Shown here one piece after another: positions 51,944-61,268 of a stretch of 64,000 bases of DNA; the first letter of the stretch is position 1; each line of letters opens with the position of its first letter. Location of the stretch: positions 1 through 64,000 of the forward strand of contig JAKSKD010000008.1 in the NCBI GenBank assembly GCA_024401925.1, read 5' to 3'. Under the pieces are notes generated by a model that saw only the letters and a program-made list of their open reading frames with translations, searched no databases and was not told the origin of the DNA. The DNA comes from Bacteroidales bacterium. Its GTDB lineage: Bacteria > Bacteroidota > Bacteroidia > Bacteroidales > UBA932. Position numbers and translations under genes: made by a program.

Positions 51944-53482
51944 ATGAAAAGATTATTTAAATATTTCATCCTCATCGGCACCGTTCTCGGAACGATAGCC
52001 TGCTCAGAGGATTTTATGGACGAAATCAACAAGGACACCAGCAGTCCTCTCGACGTCAATTCAAAATTCCTGATTCCGGACATTGAGATCCGTACCGCTC
52101 AAAATGTTATCGGTGGAGATTTCAATACTTATTTCGGTGCATATATTGAGCACTGGGTAGGCACCCACAACCAGCTATACCAGGCAGAAATACGTGGCGC
52201 AGAAGTAAGAGTATCTTCCACATTCAACAATACCTGGGGCACCATCTATGAGAACATCCGCAACGCAAAGATTGTTGTGAGCAAGTGCTCCGAAGGTGGC
52301 GCCGAGGATGGCAACAAACTGGCCAAGGCTGTGGGCGAGATTCTGCTTGCTTACAATGTTGCTGCCGCCACAGATATCTACGGAGACACTCCGTACACAC
52401 AGGTCGGTGACTTTTCAACATATCCCGCACCGTCTGCCGACAAGCAGAGTGACATCTATAATGATGTATTCAGACTCCTTGATGATGCCATAGCAAACCT
52501 CGACGGTGCTTCCAACACTCTCGGCGGATATGACATACTCTATGGCGGAGATGCCGCAAAGTGGAAGAAATTCGCTCAGGGACTCAAGGCAAGATATACT
52601 ATGCGCCTCATCCTCAAGTCAAGCAACAAGGAAACTGACTGTCAGAAAGTTATCGAATACGTAGATGCATCTTTCGCTTCTGCTTCAGAGCAGGCCACAA
52701 TCCGCATCTATGACGGTGTTTCAGCACAGAATCCTCTATTTGACTTCGAATGGAGCCGTGACGGTATCTCATCAAGCACAAGTATGTACAACAAGCTGAT
52801 AGCCCGCAATGACCCACGTGCAGACAGAGTATATTACGATCCATCTTCTTGGAGTTTCTATAGCGCAGAAGTTGCAGAAGAATTTCTAGCTCCTAACGGA
52901 GAGCCAATGGAAAGCCAGTATGAGTATTGCTACGATTCCTTCTTCTTTGCTGAAATTGCTCCTGTCCATTTCTTGAGTTACCACGAGCTCCTCTTCCTCA
53001 AGGCTGAGGCACAGTGCAGGCTTGGAAACGATGCAAAGGCTACTCTCAAAAAAGCAGTAGAAGCTGCGTTCGTCAATTTTGAAGACAACGTACAGGCAGC
53101 TCAGAATGCACCTACAGTCAATGGCTATGGTGGGCTTGAGCCTCTTCCTGGAGAAGCACTCGATGCTGCTGCTGCCGACAATTATTTCGATAGCGAGGTC
53201 GCTCCGCTCTTTGATGCAGATCCTTTCAAGGAGATTATGACCCAGAAATATATCGCATTCTGGGGAGCAAACGGAGAAAGTGTAGAAACCTACAACGATG
53301 TACGCCGTCTCAAGGCTGAGAACAAGGACATATATGAGTTCGCTAACACCGGCAAGTTCCCTCTGAGGGCAGCTTACGGCAACGATGATGTAGTGAACAA
53401 CCCTAACATCTCCCAGCTATACACAGATGCCGGCAACTACGTGTTCACTGAGAACGTTTGGTGGGCAGGTGGCTCAAGATAG
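51944..53482 (+). CDS. SusD/RagB family substrate-binding lipoprotein (SusD-like_2 type), copy 1
   Basis: The 512-residue surface lipoprotein (lipobox TIAC, Cys about 20) forms the lid of the SusC transporter. The helical TPR-like scaffold is visible in the stretches around NNTWGTIYENIRNAKIV and LLAYNVAAATDIYGDTPYTQ, the latter being the signature of the SusD-like_2 branch. It is followed by an intrinsic terminator, so this pair forms its own transcription unit. No enzyme genes accompany it. Confidence 0.93.
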   Translation: MKRLFKYFILIGTVLGTIACSEDFMDEINKDTSSPLDVNSKFLIPDIEIRTAQNVIGGDFNTYFGAYIEHWVGTHNQLYQAEIRGAEVRVSSTFNNTWGTIYENIRNAKIVVSKCSEGGAEDGNKLAKAVGEILLAYNVAAATDIYGDTPYTQVGDFSTYPAPSADKQSDIYNDVFRLLDDAIANLDGASNTLGGYDILYGGDAAKWKKFAQGLKARYTMRLILKSSNKETDCQKVIEYVDASFASASEQATIRIYDGVSAQNPLFDFEWSRDGISSSTSMYNKLIARNDPRADRVYYDPSSWSFYSAEVAEEFLAPNGEPMESQYEYCYDSFFFAEIAPVHFLSYHELLFLKAEAQCRLGNDAKATLKKAVEAAFVNFEDNVQAAQNAPTVNGYGGLEPLPGEALDAAAADNYFDSEVAPLFDADPFKEIMTQKYIAFWGANGESVETYNDVRRLKAENKDIYEFANTGKFPLRAAYGNDDVVNNPNISQLYTDAGNYVFTENVWWAGGSR

Positions 53483-53511
53483 CATTGAGATTACAGTTTA
53501 ACAACAATCGA

Positions 53512-53546
53512 AGAGGTCGACTCTAAAGGGTCGGCCTCTCGTTTTT
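53512..53546 (+). terminator. Intrinsic terminator after the first SusCD pair
   Basis: AGAGGTCGACTC and GGGTCGGCCTCT form a 12-bp stem (two G-U pairs) with a TAAA loop, followed by CG and five T residues. It separates the two SusCD transcription units. Confidence 0.88.
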
Positions 53547-53657
53547 GATGTGCGGAGTTCCGCAGCAGGTAGCAGATGGAAAGCCAAAATGAAAAAAATG
53601 TTATAAATTTTATAAAATATTTTATTTTTAGTACATAAGGCGGAAATCTTTATTTTT

Positions 53658-53683
53658 GTAAGGAAAATCGCCGAAAAACTTAC
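53658..53683. promoter_or_regulatory. Conserved inverted repeat GTAAG-N16-CTTAC, copy 2
   Basis: Same repeat as at 48543-48568 with one difference in the centre, again 89 bp upstream of the -33 box. Confidence 0.5.
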
Positions 53684-53746
53684 AATTTAAAATTAAAAAA
53701 CTTTATAAATTGTTTTAGTCATCAAAATACTGCATCTATTCCTCGT

Positions 53747-53777
53747 TTTGAAATTAGAAAAATTGTTAGCACCTTTG
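53747..53777 (+). promoter_or_regulatory. Promoter of susC copy 2
   Basis: TTTG at 53747-53750, a 19-bp spacer, and CACCTTTG at 53770-53777, matching the first susC promoter in spacing and in the atypical C at the first -7 position. Initiation would be near 53784, about 97 nt before the ATG. Confidence 0.65.
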
Positions 53778-53880
53778 CTTGGAGTAGCCTATAGAAGGTG
53801 ACTCCGAAAACCCTCGTTTTATTGGGCACGACGAAAAATTAATACAAACAATATTAATGTTTAATTCAAAATTTCAACCT

Positions 53881-56800
53881 ATGAAAAAAGTTAAGATTCT
53901 TTTTTCGGTGATGGCTCTGTTCGTTTGCCTGATGGCATCGGCACAGAACATCACTGTCAAGGGTGTCGTAACAGATGCTTCCACCGGGGAGCCTCTGCCT
54001 GGTGCGGCTATCCTTGTTAAAGGAACTGCTGACGGTGTAGTTGCCGACTTTAATGGTAACTATAGCATAACTGTTCCTCAGAATGCGACACTTGGATTCA
54101 CAACAATCGGTTTCAAGGAGGCCGAGATTGCCGTCAATGGAAGGACAGAAATCAATGTTGCCCTGAGCCCTGACGCTGAGCTTCTTGAAGAAACTATCGT
54201 TGTTGCATTCGGTACCACTACGAAAGAGGCCTTCACCGGTTCTGCAAAAGTATTGAATGAGGATGCTCTCGCTCATTCTCAGGTAACAAACGTTACCAGC
54301 GCACTTGCAGGTCAGGTAGCAGGTGTACAGCTCGTTTCTGCAAACGGTGCTCCTGGCTCAAACCCTACAATCCGCATCCGTGGTATCAGCTCAATCAACG
54401 CAGGCAACAGCCCTCTCGTAATTGTCGACGGTACCCCTTATGACGGAGATTTGAACAACATCTCACCTTCCGATATTGAAAGCATGACAGTCCTCAAGGA
54501 CGCAGCTTCCAACGCTCTGTATGGTGCGCGTGGTGCCAATGGTGTCATCATGATCACCACCAAGAACGCAAGGAAAGGTAAGGCTGTCGTTTCATTTGAC
54601 GCCAAGATCGGTGGAAACACAAATGCTCTTCGCAAGCATAATGTTATCACAGACCCTAGGGCATACTACGAGCAGCACTACAAAGCTCTGTACAACTACT
54701 ACACAGCAGCAGACGGACTTGGATTGAGCGATTCTGCCGCTTACATCAGAGCAAATGCCAACATCAACGATGCAGCAAACGGCGGTCTTGGATATGAGAT
54801 CTTCAAGAAGCCTGCAGGTGAAATGCTTATCGGCCGCAATGGCAAACTTAATCCAAATGCAACTCTCGGTAACGTTATCGGAGACTTCTATGTGATTCCT
54901 GAGGACTGGGGTGACTATGCATACCGCACAGGTCTCCGTCAGGAATACACAGTATCCGTAGCAGGTGCTGAAGACCGCATTTCATACTACACTTCTATAT
55001 CTTACCTTGACAACCAGGGTATCATCGAAAAGTCTGACCACAAGCGTCTCACCGCTCGTGTAAAGGGTGAATACCGTGCAACTGACTGGATGAAGATCGG
55101 TACAAACATGTCTTATGCAAAGTACAATTTCAACAGCCTTGGAAATGACGGTAACGACAATTCAACAGCCAACGTATGGGCATATGTTGCCAATATGGCT
55201 CCTGTATATCCGCTCTTCGTAAGAAACGCTGACGGATCCATCTACAAAGATGCCAACGGAATCGAGGTTATGGACCACGGTAACGGTGTTCTCGACCAGG
55301 GTGGTATCCCGGGCACAAGCCGTCCGTTCATCACCAACGCCAACCCTCTGCTTGCAAACAAGTACAACACTTCAAACACCGAGGGTAACGCATTGACAGC
55401 CAACGGATACATCGATATCAAGCCTATCGACGGACTCACAATCACAGTCAACGCATCAGCTAACCTGGATGAGTATCGTACAAACTATGTGTATAATCCT
55501 TACTACGGGCAGTTCCGTACTACCGGTGGTACCGTAGAAATGGCTCATTCACGTTCTTATGCTTGGAACAGCCAGCAGCTCATCAACTACAAGAAGTCAT
55601 TCGGCCAGCACAATGTAGAAGTTCTCCTCGGCCACGAATACTACAACAATAAGGGCTATTCACTCGGCGCAAGCAAGAGCAAGATGTTCTCACAGACCAA
55701 CAAGGAATTGAACGGTGCCGTAGTCGACGGACAGAGCGCATACTCTTCACAGTCAGAATACAACGTTGAAGGTTACTTCGCACGTGCACAGTACAACTTC
55801 GCTGAGAAGTACTTCGTTTCAGGTTCATTCCGTCGTGATGCTTCTTCAAACTTCCATCCGGATCACCGCTGGGGTAACTTCTGGAGCGCAGGTGCGGCTT
55901 GGATTATGAGCAAGGAAAACTGGTTCAATGTCAGCTGGCTTGACGAATTCAAGATCAAGGCTTCCATCGGTAGCCAGGGTAATGACGGTATCGGTTCTTA
56001 CAAGTATGTAGATATGTTCGACATCGCACCTTCTGATGGAAATGTTTCTACAATCTTCGCATCAAAGGGTAACCCTGAGATCACTTGGGAAACCAACACC
56101 AACATCAATGCAGGTTTCGAATTTGCGGCTCTTGGTGGAAAGATCAACGGTAGCGTAGAGTACTTCAACCGTCTTACAACAGACCTTCTCTTCAGCTTCC
56201 CGGTTCCTCCATCACAGGGATACAGCTCTATCTGGAAGAACGTCGGTGATATGAGTAACCAGGGTATCGAAGGTGATTTCAACTTCAATATCATCAACAA
56301 GAAGGATATCCAGTGGGATGTAAACTTCAATATCTCATACCTTCAGAACAGAATCCTTAAGCTTGACCCAGGTGTAATCAACACCACAGTTTACGATCAG
56401 GATGGTAACAAGTACAAGGGATACACCTCAGGCAGCTTCTTTATGGCAGAAGGTCTTCCTATGTATACATGGTACACCTATGACTACCAGGGAGTGGATG
56501 CTAATACCGGTAAATCTATGTGGAACCATACCGAGCTCTATTCAGACGCGGATGGAACACAGTACAAAGATGCTGAAGGAGATTATGGCATCAAGGAGAT
56601 TACCAAAACTGACGACTACTCAAAGGCATCAAGATACATCACCCACAAGAGCACCCTTGCTCCAGTGTTCGGAGGCTTCGGAACATCGCTCTATGTTTAT
56701 GGATTCGACGTATCTCTCAACTTCACCTATCAGCTTGGCGGTTACCAGTGGGATGGTTCGTACCAGTCATTCATGGCTTCTCCTACCGCTTCTTCAACAG

Positions 56801-57150
56801 GAGACAACTACCACGTTGACCTTCTGAATGCTTGGACAAAGGATAACCCATCCTCCAATATTCCTCGCTTCAACTATGGTGATGCTTACACAAATGCAGC
56901 TTCTACAAGATGGCTTACATCTGCAAGCTACCTGAACCTCCAGAACGTGAACATCGGTTACACACTTCCTGCACGCGTTTCAAGAGCAATCCAAGCAAGT
57001 TCTATCAGAATTTACTGCTCTGCGGAAAACGTTTGGTACTGGTCAGCACGACAGGGCTTCGATCCTCGTCAGAGTTTCAGCAGCTCAACAACTGCTTCTC
57101 ACTACTCTCCTATGAGAACAATCTCAGGTGGTATTACTGTTAAATTCTAA
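53881..57150 (+). CDS. SusC/RagA family TonB-dependent outer-membrane transporter, copy 2
   Basis: The receptor is 1089 residues from the ATG at 53881 (MKKVKI); an upstream in-frame ATG at 53857 would add eight residues before the signal peptide, and both susC genes have the same ACCT before the chosen ATG. Signal peptide (ending ASAQ), carboxypeptidase-like regulatory domain strikingly like copy 1 (GVVTDASTGEPLPG, TLGFTTIGFK), TonB-box region, plug (VAGVQLVSANGAPG, IRIRGISSINAGNSPLVIVDG) and barrel ending in VKF. The barrel itself is diverged from copy 1, so substrates probably differ. Confidence 0.96.
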   Translation: MKKVKILFSVMALFVCLMASAQNITVKGVVTDASTGEPLPGAAILVKGTADGVVADFNGNYSITVPQNATLGFTTIGFKEAEIAVNGRTEINVALSPDAELLEETIVVAFGTTTKEAFTGSAKVLNEDALAHSQVTNVTSALAGQVAGVQLVSANGAPGSNPTIRIRGISSINAGNSPLVIVDGTPYDGDLNNISPSDIESMTVLKDAASNALYGARGANGVIMITTKNARKGKAVVSFDAKIGGNTNALRKHNVITDPRAYYEQHYKALYNYYTAADGLGLSDSAAYIRANANINDAANGGLGYEIFKKPAGEMLIGRNGKLNPNATLGNVIGDFYVIPEDWGDYAYRTGLRQEYTVSVAGAEDRISYYTSISYLDNQGIIEKSDHKRLTARVKGEYRATDWMKIGTNMSYAKYNFNSLGNDGNDNSTANVWAYVANMAPVYPLFVRNADGSIYKDANGIEVMDHGNGVLDQGGIPGTSRPFITNANPLLANKYNTSNTEGNALTANGYIDIKPIDGLTITVNASANLDEYRTNYVYNPYYGQFRTTGGTVEMAHSRSYAWNSQQLINYKKSFGQHNVEVLLGHEYYNNKGYSLGASKSKMFSQTNKELNGAVVDGQSAYSSQSEYNVEGYFARAQYNFAEKYFVSGSFRRDASSNFHPDHRWGNFWSAGAAWIMSKENWFNVSWLDEFKIKASIGSQGNDGIGSYKYVDMFDIAPSDGNVSTIFASKGNPEITWETNTNINAGFEFAALGGKINGSVEYFNRLTTDLLFSFPVPPSQGYSSIWKNVGDMSNQGIEGDFNFNIINKKDIQWDVNFNISYLQNRILKLDPGVINTTVYDQDGNKYKGYTSGSFFMAEGLPMYTWYTYDYQGVDANTGKSMWNHTELYSDADGTQYKDAEGDYGIKEITKTDDYSKASRYITHKSTLAPVFGGFGTSLYVYGFDVSLNFTYQLGGYQWDGSYQSFMASPTASSTGDNYHVDLLNAWTKDNPSSNIPRFNYGDAYTNAASTRWLTSASYLNLQNVNIGYTLPARVSRAIQASSIRIYCSAENVWYWSARQGFDPRQSFSSSTTASHYSPMRTISGGITVKF

Positions 57151-57167
57151 TTATGGAGGATACTACA

Positions 57168-58880
57168 ATGAAAAATATATTCAAGACTCTTTTCGCAATA
57201 GCAGCCGCATCAGTACTTCTGTCAAGCTGTGTTAAAGAGACCTTCCCTCTGGGAGGTTCCGCTACCAGCGATCAGGTTGCAGAATCCCCTACAGCCCTCA
57301 CCGCATCTGTAGACGGTATCGTTGCTCAGGCATATCAGCCATATTTCTTTTATGGCTCAAGCAACCAGTTGGAGTATGATATCTCATACGCAGGTCTTCA
57401 AATCACATACTCACGTATGCTTTGCGACTTCGTAAATAATTCCGCTACCATCGGTTACGACTGGTGGACAGGTTATACCGGATCATACGGTTATGTTATG
57501 AAATATAACAATAACCGTCAAACCGTTCCATTCATGTCTCTCTACAAATTCGTGAAGAGTGCCAACGATATCATCGGACCACTCTACGGAAGGGAGGACG
57601 AACTCAATGATGAGGTGAAGTCATACCTTGGTACTGCATATGTTTATCGTGCCCTTATGTATCACGATATCTACAATATGTATCTCCCGGCACCGAACAA
57701 GTACACAGACTGCTCAAAGGTTGAAGGACTTACTGCTCCTATCATCCTTTCAAGTTCAGAGGAAGAGTCAGAGTACAAATCAGCGCGCGCTCCTAAGGAG
57801 GCAATGGCTGCATTGGTTATCTCTGACCTTGACAAGGCTGAAGAACTCTTCACAAGCACCGGTTATGTACCGTCAAACAACCGCTACCCTTCACTTGCAG
57901 TAGTTTATGGTTTGAAGGCCCGTATGTATATGGCTACATTGGATTACGCAAAGGCTGCAGAATATGCAAGAAAGGCCATCAACGAATCAGGCAAGACCCC
58001 TCTTACCGAGGCTCAGTGGCACAATCCTACCCAGGCATTCTGCGATGCTTCAGGCAACAACTCCTGGATGTGGTACTATTCAATCTCTGCCAACAATATG
58101 GGTAACCTCTGTAATCCTACAGGATTCCTTGCAGGTGAAGCAGACTGGGGATACAATTCACTCACCCAGTTGGCTATCCACAAATGGCTCTATGACAGAT
58201 TGAACCGCAGCGACTTCCGCAAGCGCTCCTTCATCGATCCTGACCGTGAGACCTACGGTGCAGACTATTATGAGTGGGGTTCAGATGGATACCTTAAGTC
58301 ATATCCTTTCGAAAGTCTTCCTGACTATATGTCATTCAAGATCCGCTGCAAGGCTGGTGACTGGGAGACTTATTCAGTCGGTGGTGCAGTTGACTTCCCA
58401 ATAATGCGTGTTGAGGAAATGTACCTCATCGAAGCAGAGGCAGTCGGCCTGAGCCAGGGCGAATCAGCAGGCGTTGCTCTTCTCGAAAGCTTTATGAAGA
58501 CGTACCGTGACCCTGGTTATTCATACGAGGTGGCAAAATCACGTTTCAGCGAAGGTTTCGTAAAGAATTTCTCCGAGGAAGTTCTCTTCCAGAAGCGTGT
58601 TGAATTCTTCGGCGAAGGAGTAGGCTACTTTGATGCCAAGCGTATCCGTCCGGGTATCATAACTTGGTATCCTGGTTCAAACGTTATCCACGATACTGAA
58701 CAGTATGAAATCGAAGAGGTCAGCCCTTATTGGAACTTTGTCATTCCTCAGAGTGAAATCGAGAACAACGAGTATATTATCACTGAGGATGCAACACCAA
58801 CCGAGATTGACGGTGTTATGCAGACGCCAAACAACCCGGACCCTACCAACAAGGTTGAAAACTCAATCAAAGATTTTTAA
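57168..58880 (+). CDS. SusD/RagB family substrate-binding lipoprotein, copy 2
   Basis: This is the 570-residue partner of the second SusC, with lipobox LLSSC (Cys about 21) and the RagB/SusD helical scaffold (LGTAYVYRALMYHDIYNMYL; VEEMYLIEAEAVGLS; VLFQKRVEFFGEG). I start at the ATG at 57168; GGAGG sits 8 bp before it, a rare Shine-Dalgarno-like match in this window, while an in-frame ATG at 57153 would make the signal peptide start late. It belongs to a different SusD branch from copy 1. Confidence 0.93.
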   Translation: MKNIFKTLFAIAAASVLLSSCVKETFPLGGSATSDQVAESPTALTASVDGIVAQAYQPYFFYGSSNQLEYDISYAGLQITYSRMLCDFVNNSATIGYDWWTGYTGSYGYVMKYNNNRQTVPFMSLYKFVKSANDIIGPLYGREDELNDEVKSYLGTAYVYRALMYHDIYNMYLPAPNKYTDCSKVEGLTAPIILSSSEEESEYKSARAPKEAMAALVISDLDKAEELFTSTGYVPSNNRYPSLAVVYGLKARMYMATLDYAKAAEYARKAINESGKTPLTEAQWHNPTQAFCDASGNNSWMWYYSISANNMGNLCNPTGFLAGEADWGYNSLTQLAIHKWLYDRLNRSDFRKRSFIDPDRETYGADYYEWGSDGYLKSYPFESLPDYMSFKIRCKAGDWETYSVGGAVDFPIMRVEEMYLIEAEAVGLSQGESAGVALLESFMKTYRDPGYSYEVAKSRFSEGFVKNFSEEVLFQKRVEFFGEGVGYFDAKRIRPGIITWYPGSNVIHDTEQYEIEEVSPYWNFVIPQSEIENNEYIITEDATPTEIDGVMQTPNNPDPTNKVENSIKDF

Positions 58881-58899
58881 TTAACTAATCCGATACATT

Positions 58900-59799
58900 A
58901 TGAAAGCAAATAAAATATTCGCTATACTTCTTGGATGTGTCTTGACACTGGGTATTTCATCCTGCGTTGAGAAGGCTCCTGAGTATGTTCCGGGCGAGCC
59001 TTGCACAGCGACTTGCGTGGTTACTCCGGATCTCTCAGTACCGTCCAATCTGGACCTCAACGGTACCCCTATTGAAGTTCCTTTCGTCAGGAACACCACT
59101 GATGGAGCTATTGATGTTACCGTTGAACTTAACGACCCAACCGGCATCTTCTCACTCCAGAGCAATACTATCTCATTCGCAGGCGGTTCAAATACCGCAA
59201 AGGCATATGTAACATATGATTATGACAGGCTTAGTGCTACTGATTCATATGTAGTGGAGGTAACTGTGACTTCTGAAGCATACACATCTCCGTACAATGC
59301 AGTTACAGCAGCTTTCTCCTGCGTTAAAGCTTGGAAAGACCTTGGTGTAGGCCAGTTCTTTGATAATCTTGTACTTATGACTTCCGACAGCTATGGTATT
59401 GCAAATTGTACAATCCTCCAGAGCCCTGATGGCACACCACGCTACAGAATTATGGCACCTTATGCAAATAAGGCACAGCGCATTGCATCCTGGGGTGAAG
59501 CTGAAGCTCAGGCCACTCCGAGTGAGTACATCGAGTTCTGGGTAAACGATGAGGCTGCAATGACAGTCACCTGGAATAACTTCTGGCTTACCGGTCTTTG
59601 GTACGGTGGCAATCCAGGCGACGATATCAAGGCATATCTCCCTTCTGTCAAAGGTTCTTCTAATGCTAATTGTCGCTTCGTTGAAGATAAGGTTGTCAGA
59701 TTCACACCGTATTACTATATTGACGGCCTTGGTGGATTCGGCTGCTATGACTGCTATCTTTCATTCCCAGGCGGTCCTGACCTTGAAGAATGGCTATAA
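58900..59799 (+). CDS. SusCD-associated surface lipoprotein, unknown function
   Basis: This 299-residue lipoprotein (lipobox ISSC, Cys about 22) follows susD after 19 bp and ends the operon. An N-terminal beta-sandwich-like region (about residues 35-145) resembles the tandem Ig/BACON-type domains of SusE/F-like proteins. The C-terminal half (about 150-299) is aromatic- and glycine-rich with no motif I recognise. The position suggests an accessory ligand-binding protein at the cell surface; this is inference. Confidence 0.7.
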   Translation: MKANKIFAILLGCVLTLGISSCVEKAPEYVPGEPCTATCVVTPDLSVPSNLDLNGTPIEVPFVRNTTDGAIDVTVELNDPTGIFSLQSNTISFAGGSNTAKAYVTYDYDRLSATDSYVVEVTVTSEAYTSPYNAVTAAFSCVKAWKDLGVGQFFDNLVLMTSDSYGIANCTILQSPDGTPRYRIMAPYANKAQRIASWGEAEAQATPSEYIEFWVNDEAAMTVTWNNFWLTGLWYGGNPGDDIKAYLPSVKGSSNANCRFVEDKVVRFTPYYYIDGLGGFGCYDCYLSFPGGPDLEEWL

Positions 59800-59815
59800 A
59801 AACCTATACTAGAAG

Positions 59816-59846
59816 AAAGTCCGGGCGGAAGTCCGGACTTTTTTTA
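59816..59846. terminator. Bidirectional intrinsic terminator
   Basis: AAAGTCCGG and CCGGACTTT form a 9-bp stem with an 8-nt loop followed by T residues on the plus strand, ending the second SusCD operon. On the minus strand the same hairpin directly follows the stop of the TolB-like gene and is followed by a weaker TTCTTCT tract. Confidence 0.85.
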
Positions 59847-61268
59847 TTTATTAACTTGTTTCGGATTTTTCAGACCTTGGAAAATCCTTTCTTTTTCAAT
59901 CTCAACCTCACCGTTTATGAACTCTGGAAGATTGAATGAAAACATGCTGGTAAGATAATACTCTGTGTCTTTCTGAGGGAGGAGGAAAGGTTTTGAGCAA
60001 TTTCCGTCCTCGTCGATATGGGCGATATACGGGCGCGTGTAGAGCCCATCCATACGTCTGGAGCCGAATATAATCCATCTGTCGGAAAGCGACCAGCTGT
60101 GGCAGCTTTCACTGTCGTCGCTGTTGACCTCATCCAATGCCCTGCGCTCCCCTGTCTCCAGATTCAGGAGATAAAGGTCGGAATCCTTGTGCCAGGCATG
60201 GAAATAGCCGTGGGAGCCCATGGCACAAATCAGATATTTCTCGTCATAAGAAACGCGCGGAAAACTGACTGACCCTTCTTCTGGGCTGATTTCGCACTTA
60301 CTTTCACCATAGCACAGTCCGGTTTCCGGGTTGAACGGGATGGAATAGAGCCCGTACCTGACATTGTCAACAGAATCCTGCGGCTCTGCGGCGCAGTAAT
60401 ATATCCTGTCTGTGGAAGGACCGAATACAGGCATCAGAACTCTCTTTGCGGAATCAATCGCCGGCTGTTTGCGTATGACATTAGCCTCGACGTCATAGAC
60501 CAGTATTTCCGAACTGATATCCGCAACCTCAAGTATCTCACCGGCGGCAGAATTGAACCACTGCTTCACTTTCTCCGCAGAGTAGGCAATGAATCTGCCG
60601 TCGTGTGACCAGTTTACATATGTCGGATTCGGGCCGCCCTCCTCCGGGTTTTTCAAATTGAACACATCACCGTTTATGAGGGTACCGCCCATCTTTCCAC
60701 GGATATGCAGGTGAAGTGTTGACGGATCACAGGAAGAAAATGCATGACAGTTGACACAGGTGGCATTCGCCTTCGCTCCGCCGGCATCTTCGTGTCCGAA
60801 AATCAAAGACTCCTTGAATGAAGAAAGTTCACGCTGGTATATTCCCATAGCGCGGTATGCTCCATATCCGGGGAAAATACGGCGATAGCAGATATGGTCG
60901 TCTATCGGGTCGTCATTTATGTAGAAAAGAAACGGGTCGTACTTAACCCATTTGCCATCCATCCGCGAATAGATAGTAACCGAAATGCTGTCGGCATCTG
61001 CGACGAGCTTGCGCCATGCCGGGATTTTCAATTCAACGTCCGGCCCCTTGACCGCAAGACGAACGCCATCCGACTCCAGCACGGCAAAAGATTTCTCTGC
61101 ATTCTGCCGGATGCGGAAATTGAGAGGGGCGATGGAACGCGGCACCGTGACATTTGCATAATCCGGGAAGATATCAGCGTTGCCACCGGATACGGCATTC
61201 TCAGGAACTTGTGTTCCGCAGGAAACCGCCACAAACAAGGACAGCAACACGGCAGCAGGCTTATTCAT
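59844..61268 (-). CDS. Lipoprotein with TolB-like beta-propeller and one c-type heme motif
   Basis: This 474-residue exported protein has a lipoprotein-type signal (AVSC, Cys about 17). An N-terminal beta-rich domain (about 40-165) precedes a single CxxCH heme-attachment motif (Cys171-V-N-Cys174-His175). The rest forms TolB/PD40-like propeller blades (WSHDGRFIAYSAE, FGPSTDRIYY, FPRVSYDEKYLICA, WSLSDRWIIFGSRR). If matured by a cytochrome c system it would be a periplasmic or surface monoheme protein. It overlaps the upstream DUF6057-like gene by 8 bp. Function unknown. Confidence 0.75.
   Translation of the reverse strand: MNKPAAVLLSLFVAVSCGTQVPENAVSGGNADIFPDYANVTVPRSIAPLNFRIRQNAEKSFAVLESDGVRLAVKGPDVELKIPAWRKLVADADSISVTIYSRMDGKWVKYDPFLFYINDDPIDDHICYRRIFPGYGAYRAMGIYQRELSSFKESLIFGHEDAGGAKANATCVNCHAFSSCDPSTLHLHIRGKMGGTLINGDVFNLKNPEEGGPNPTYVNWSHDGRFIAYSAEKVKQWFNSAAGEILEVADISSEILVYDVEANVIRKQPAIDSAKRVLMPVFGPSTDRIYYCAAEPQDSVDNVRYGLYSIPFNPETGLCYGESKCEISPEEGSVSFPRVSYDEKYLICAMGSHGYFHAWHKDSDLYLLNLETGERRALDEVNSDDSESCHSWSLSDRWIIFGSRRMDGLYTRPYIAHIDEDGNCSKPFLLPQKDTEYYLTSMFSFNLPEFINGEVEIEKERIFQGLKNPKQVNK

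Larger units (their letters stand above)
53483..53880 (+). promoter_or_regulatory. Regulatory leader 2, upstream of the second susC
   Basis: This 398-bp region without a gene holds the terminator of the first SusCD unit (53512-53546), about 45 bp of unrelated sequence, then the second copy of the paralogous leader (about 53589-53825). The leader has the same elements as leader 1 in identical positions: GAAATCTT at 53643-53650, inverted repeat at 53658-53683, identical 28-bp block at 53690-53717, promoter at 53747-53777 and AGAAGGTG at 53793-53800. Confidence 0.75.

Noticed and set aside
48474..53880. Invertible SusC shufflon
   Set aside because: The leader repeats are in direct, not inverted, orientation, both susC genes are full length and no recombinase gene is present.
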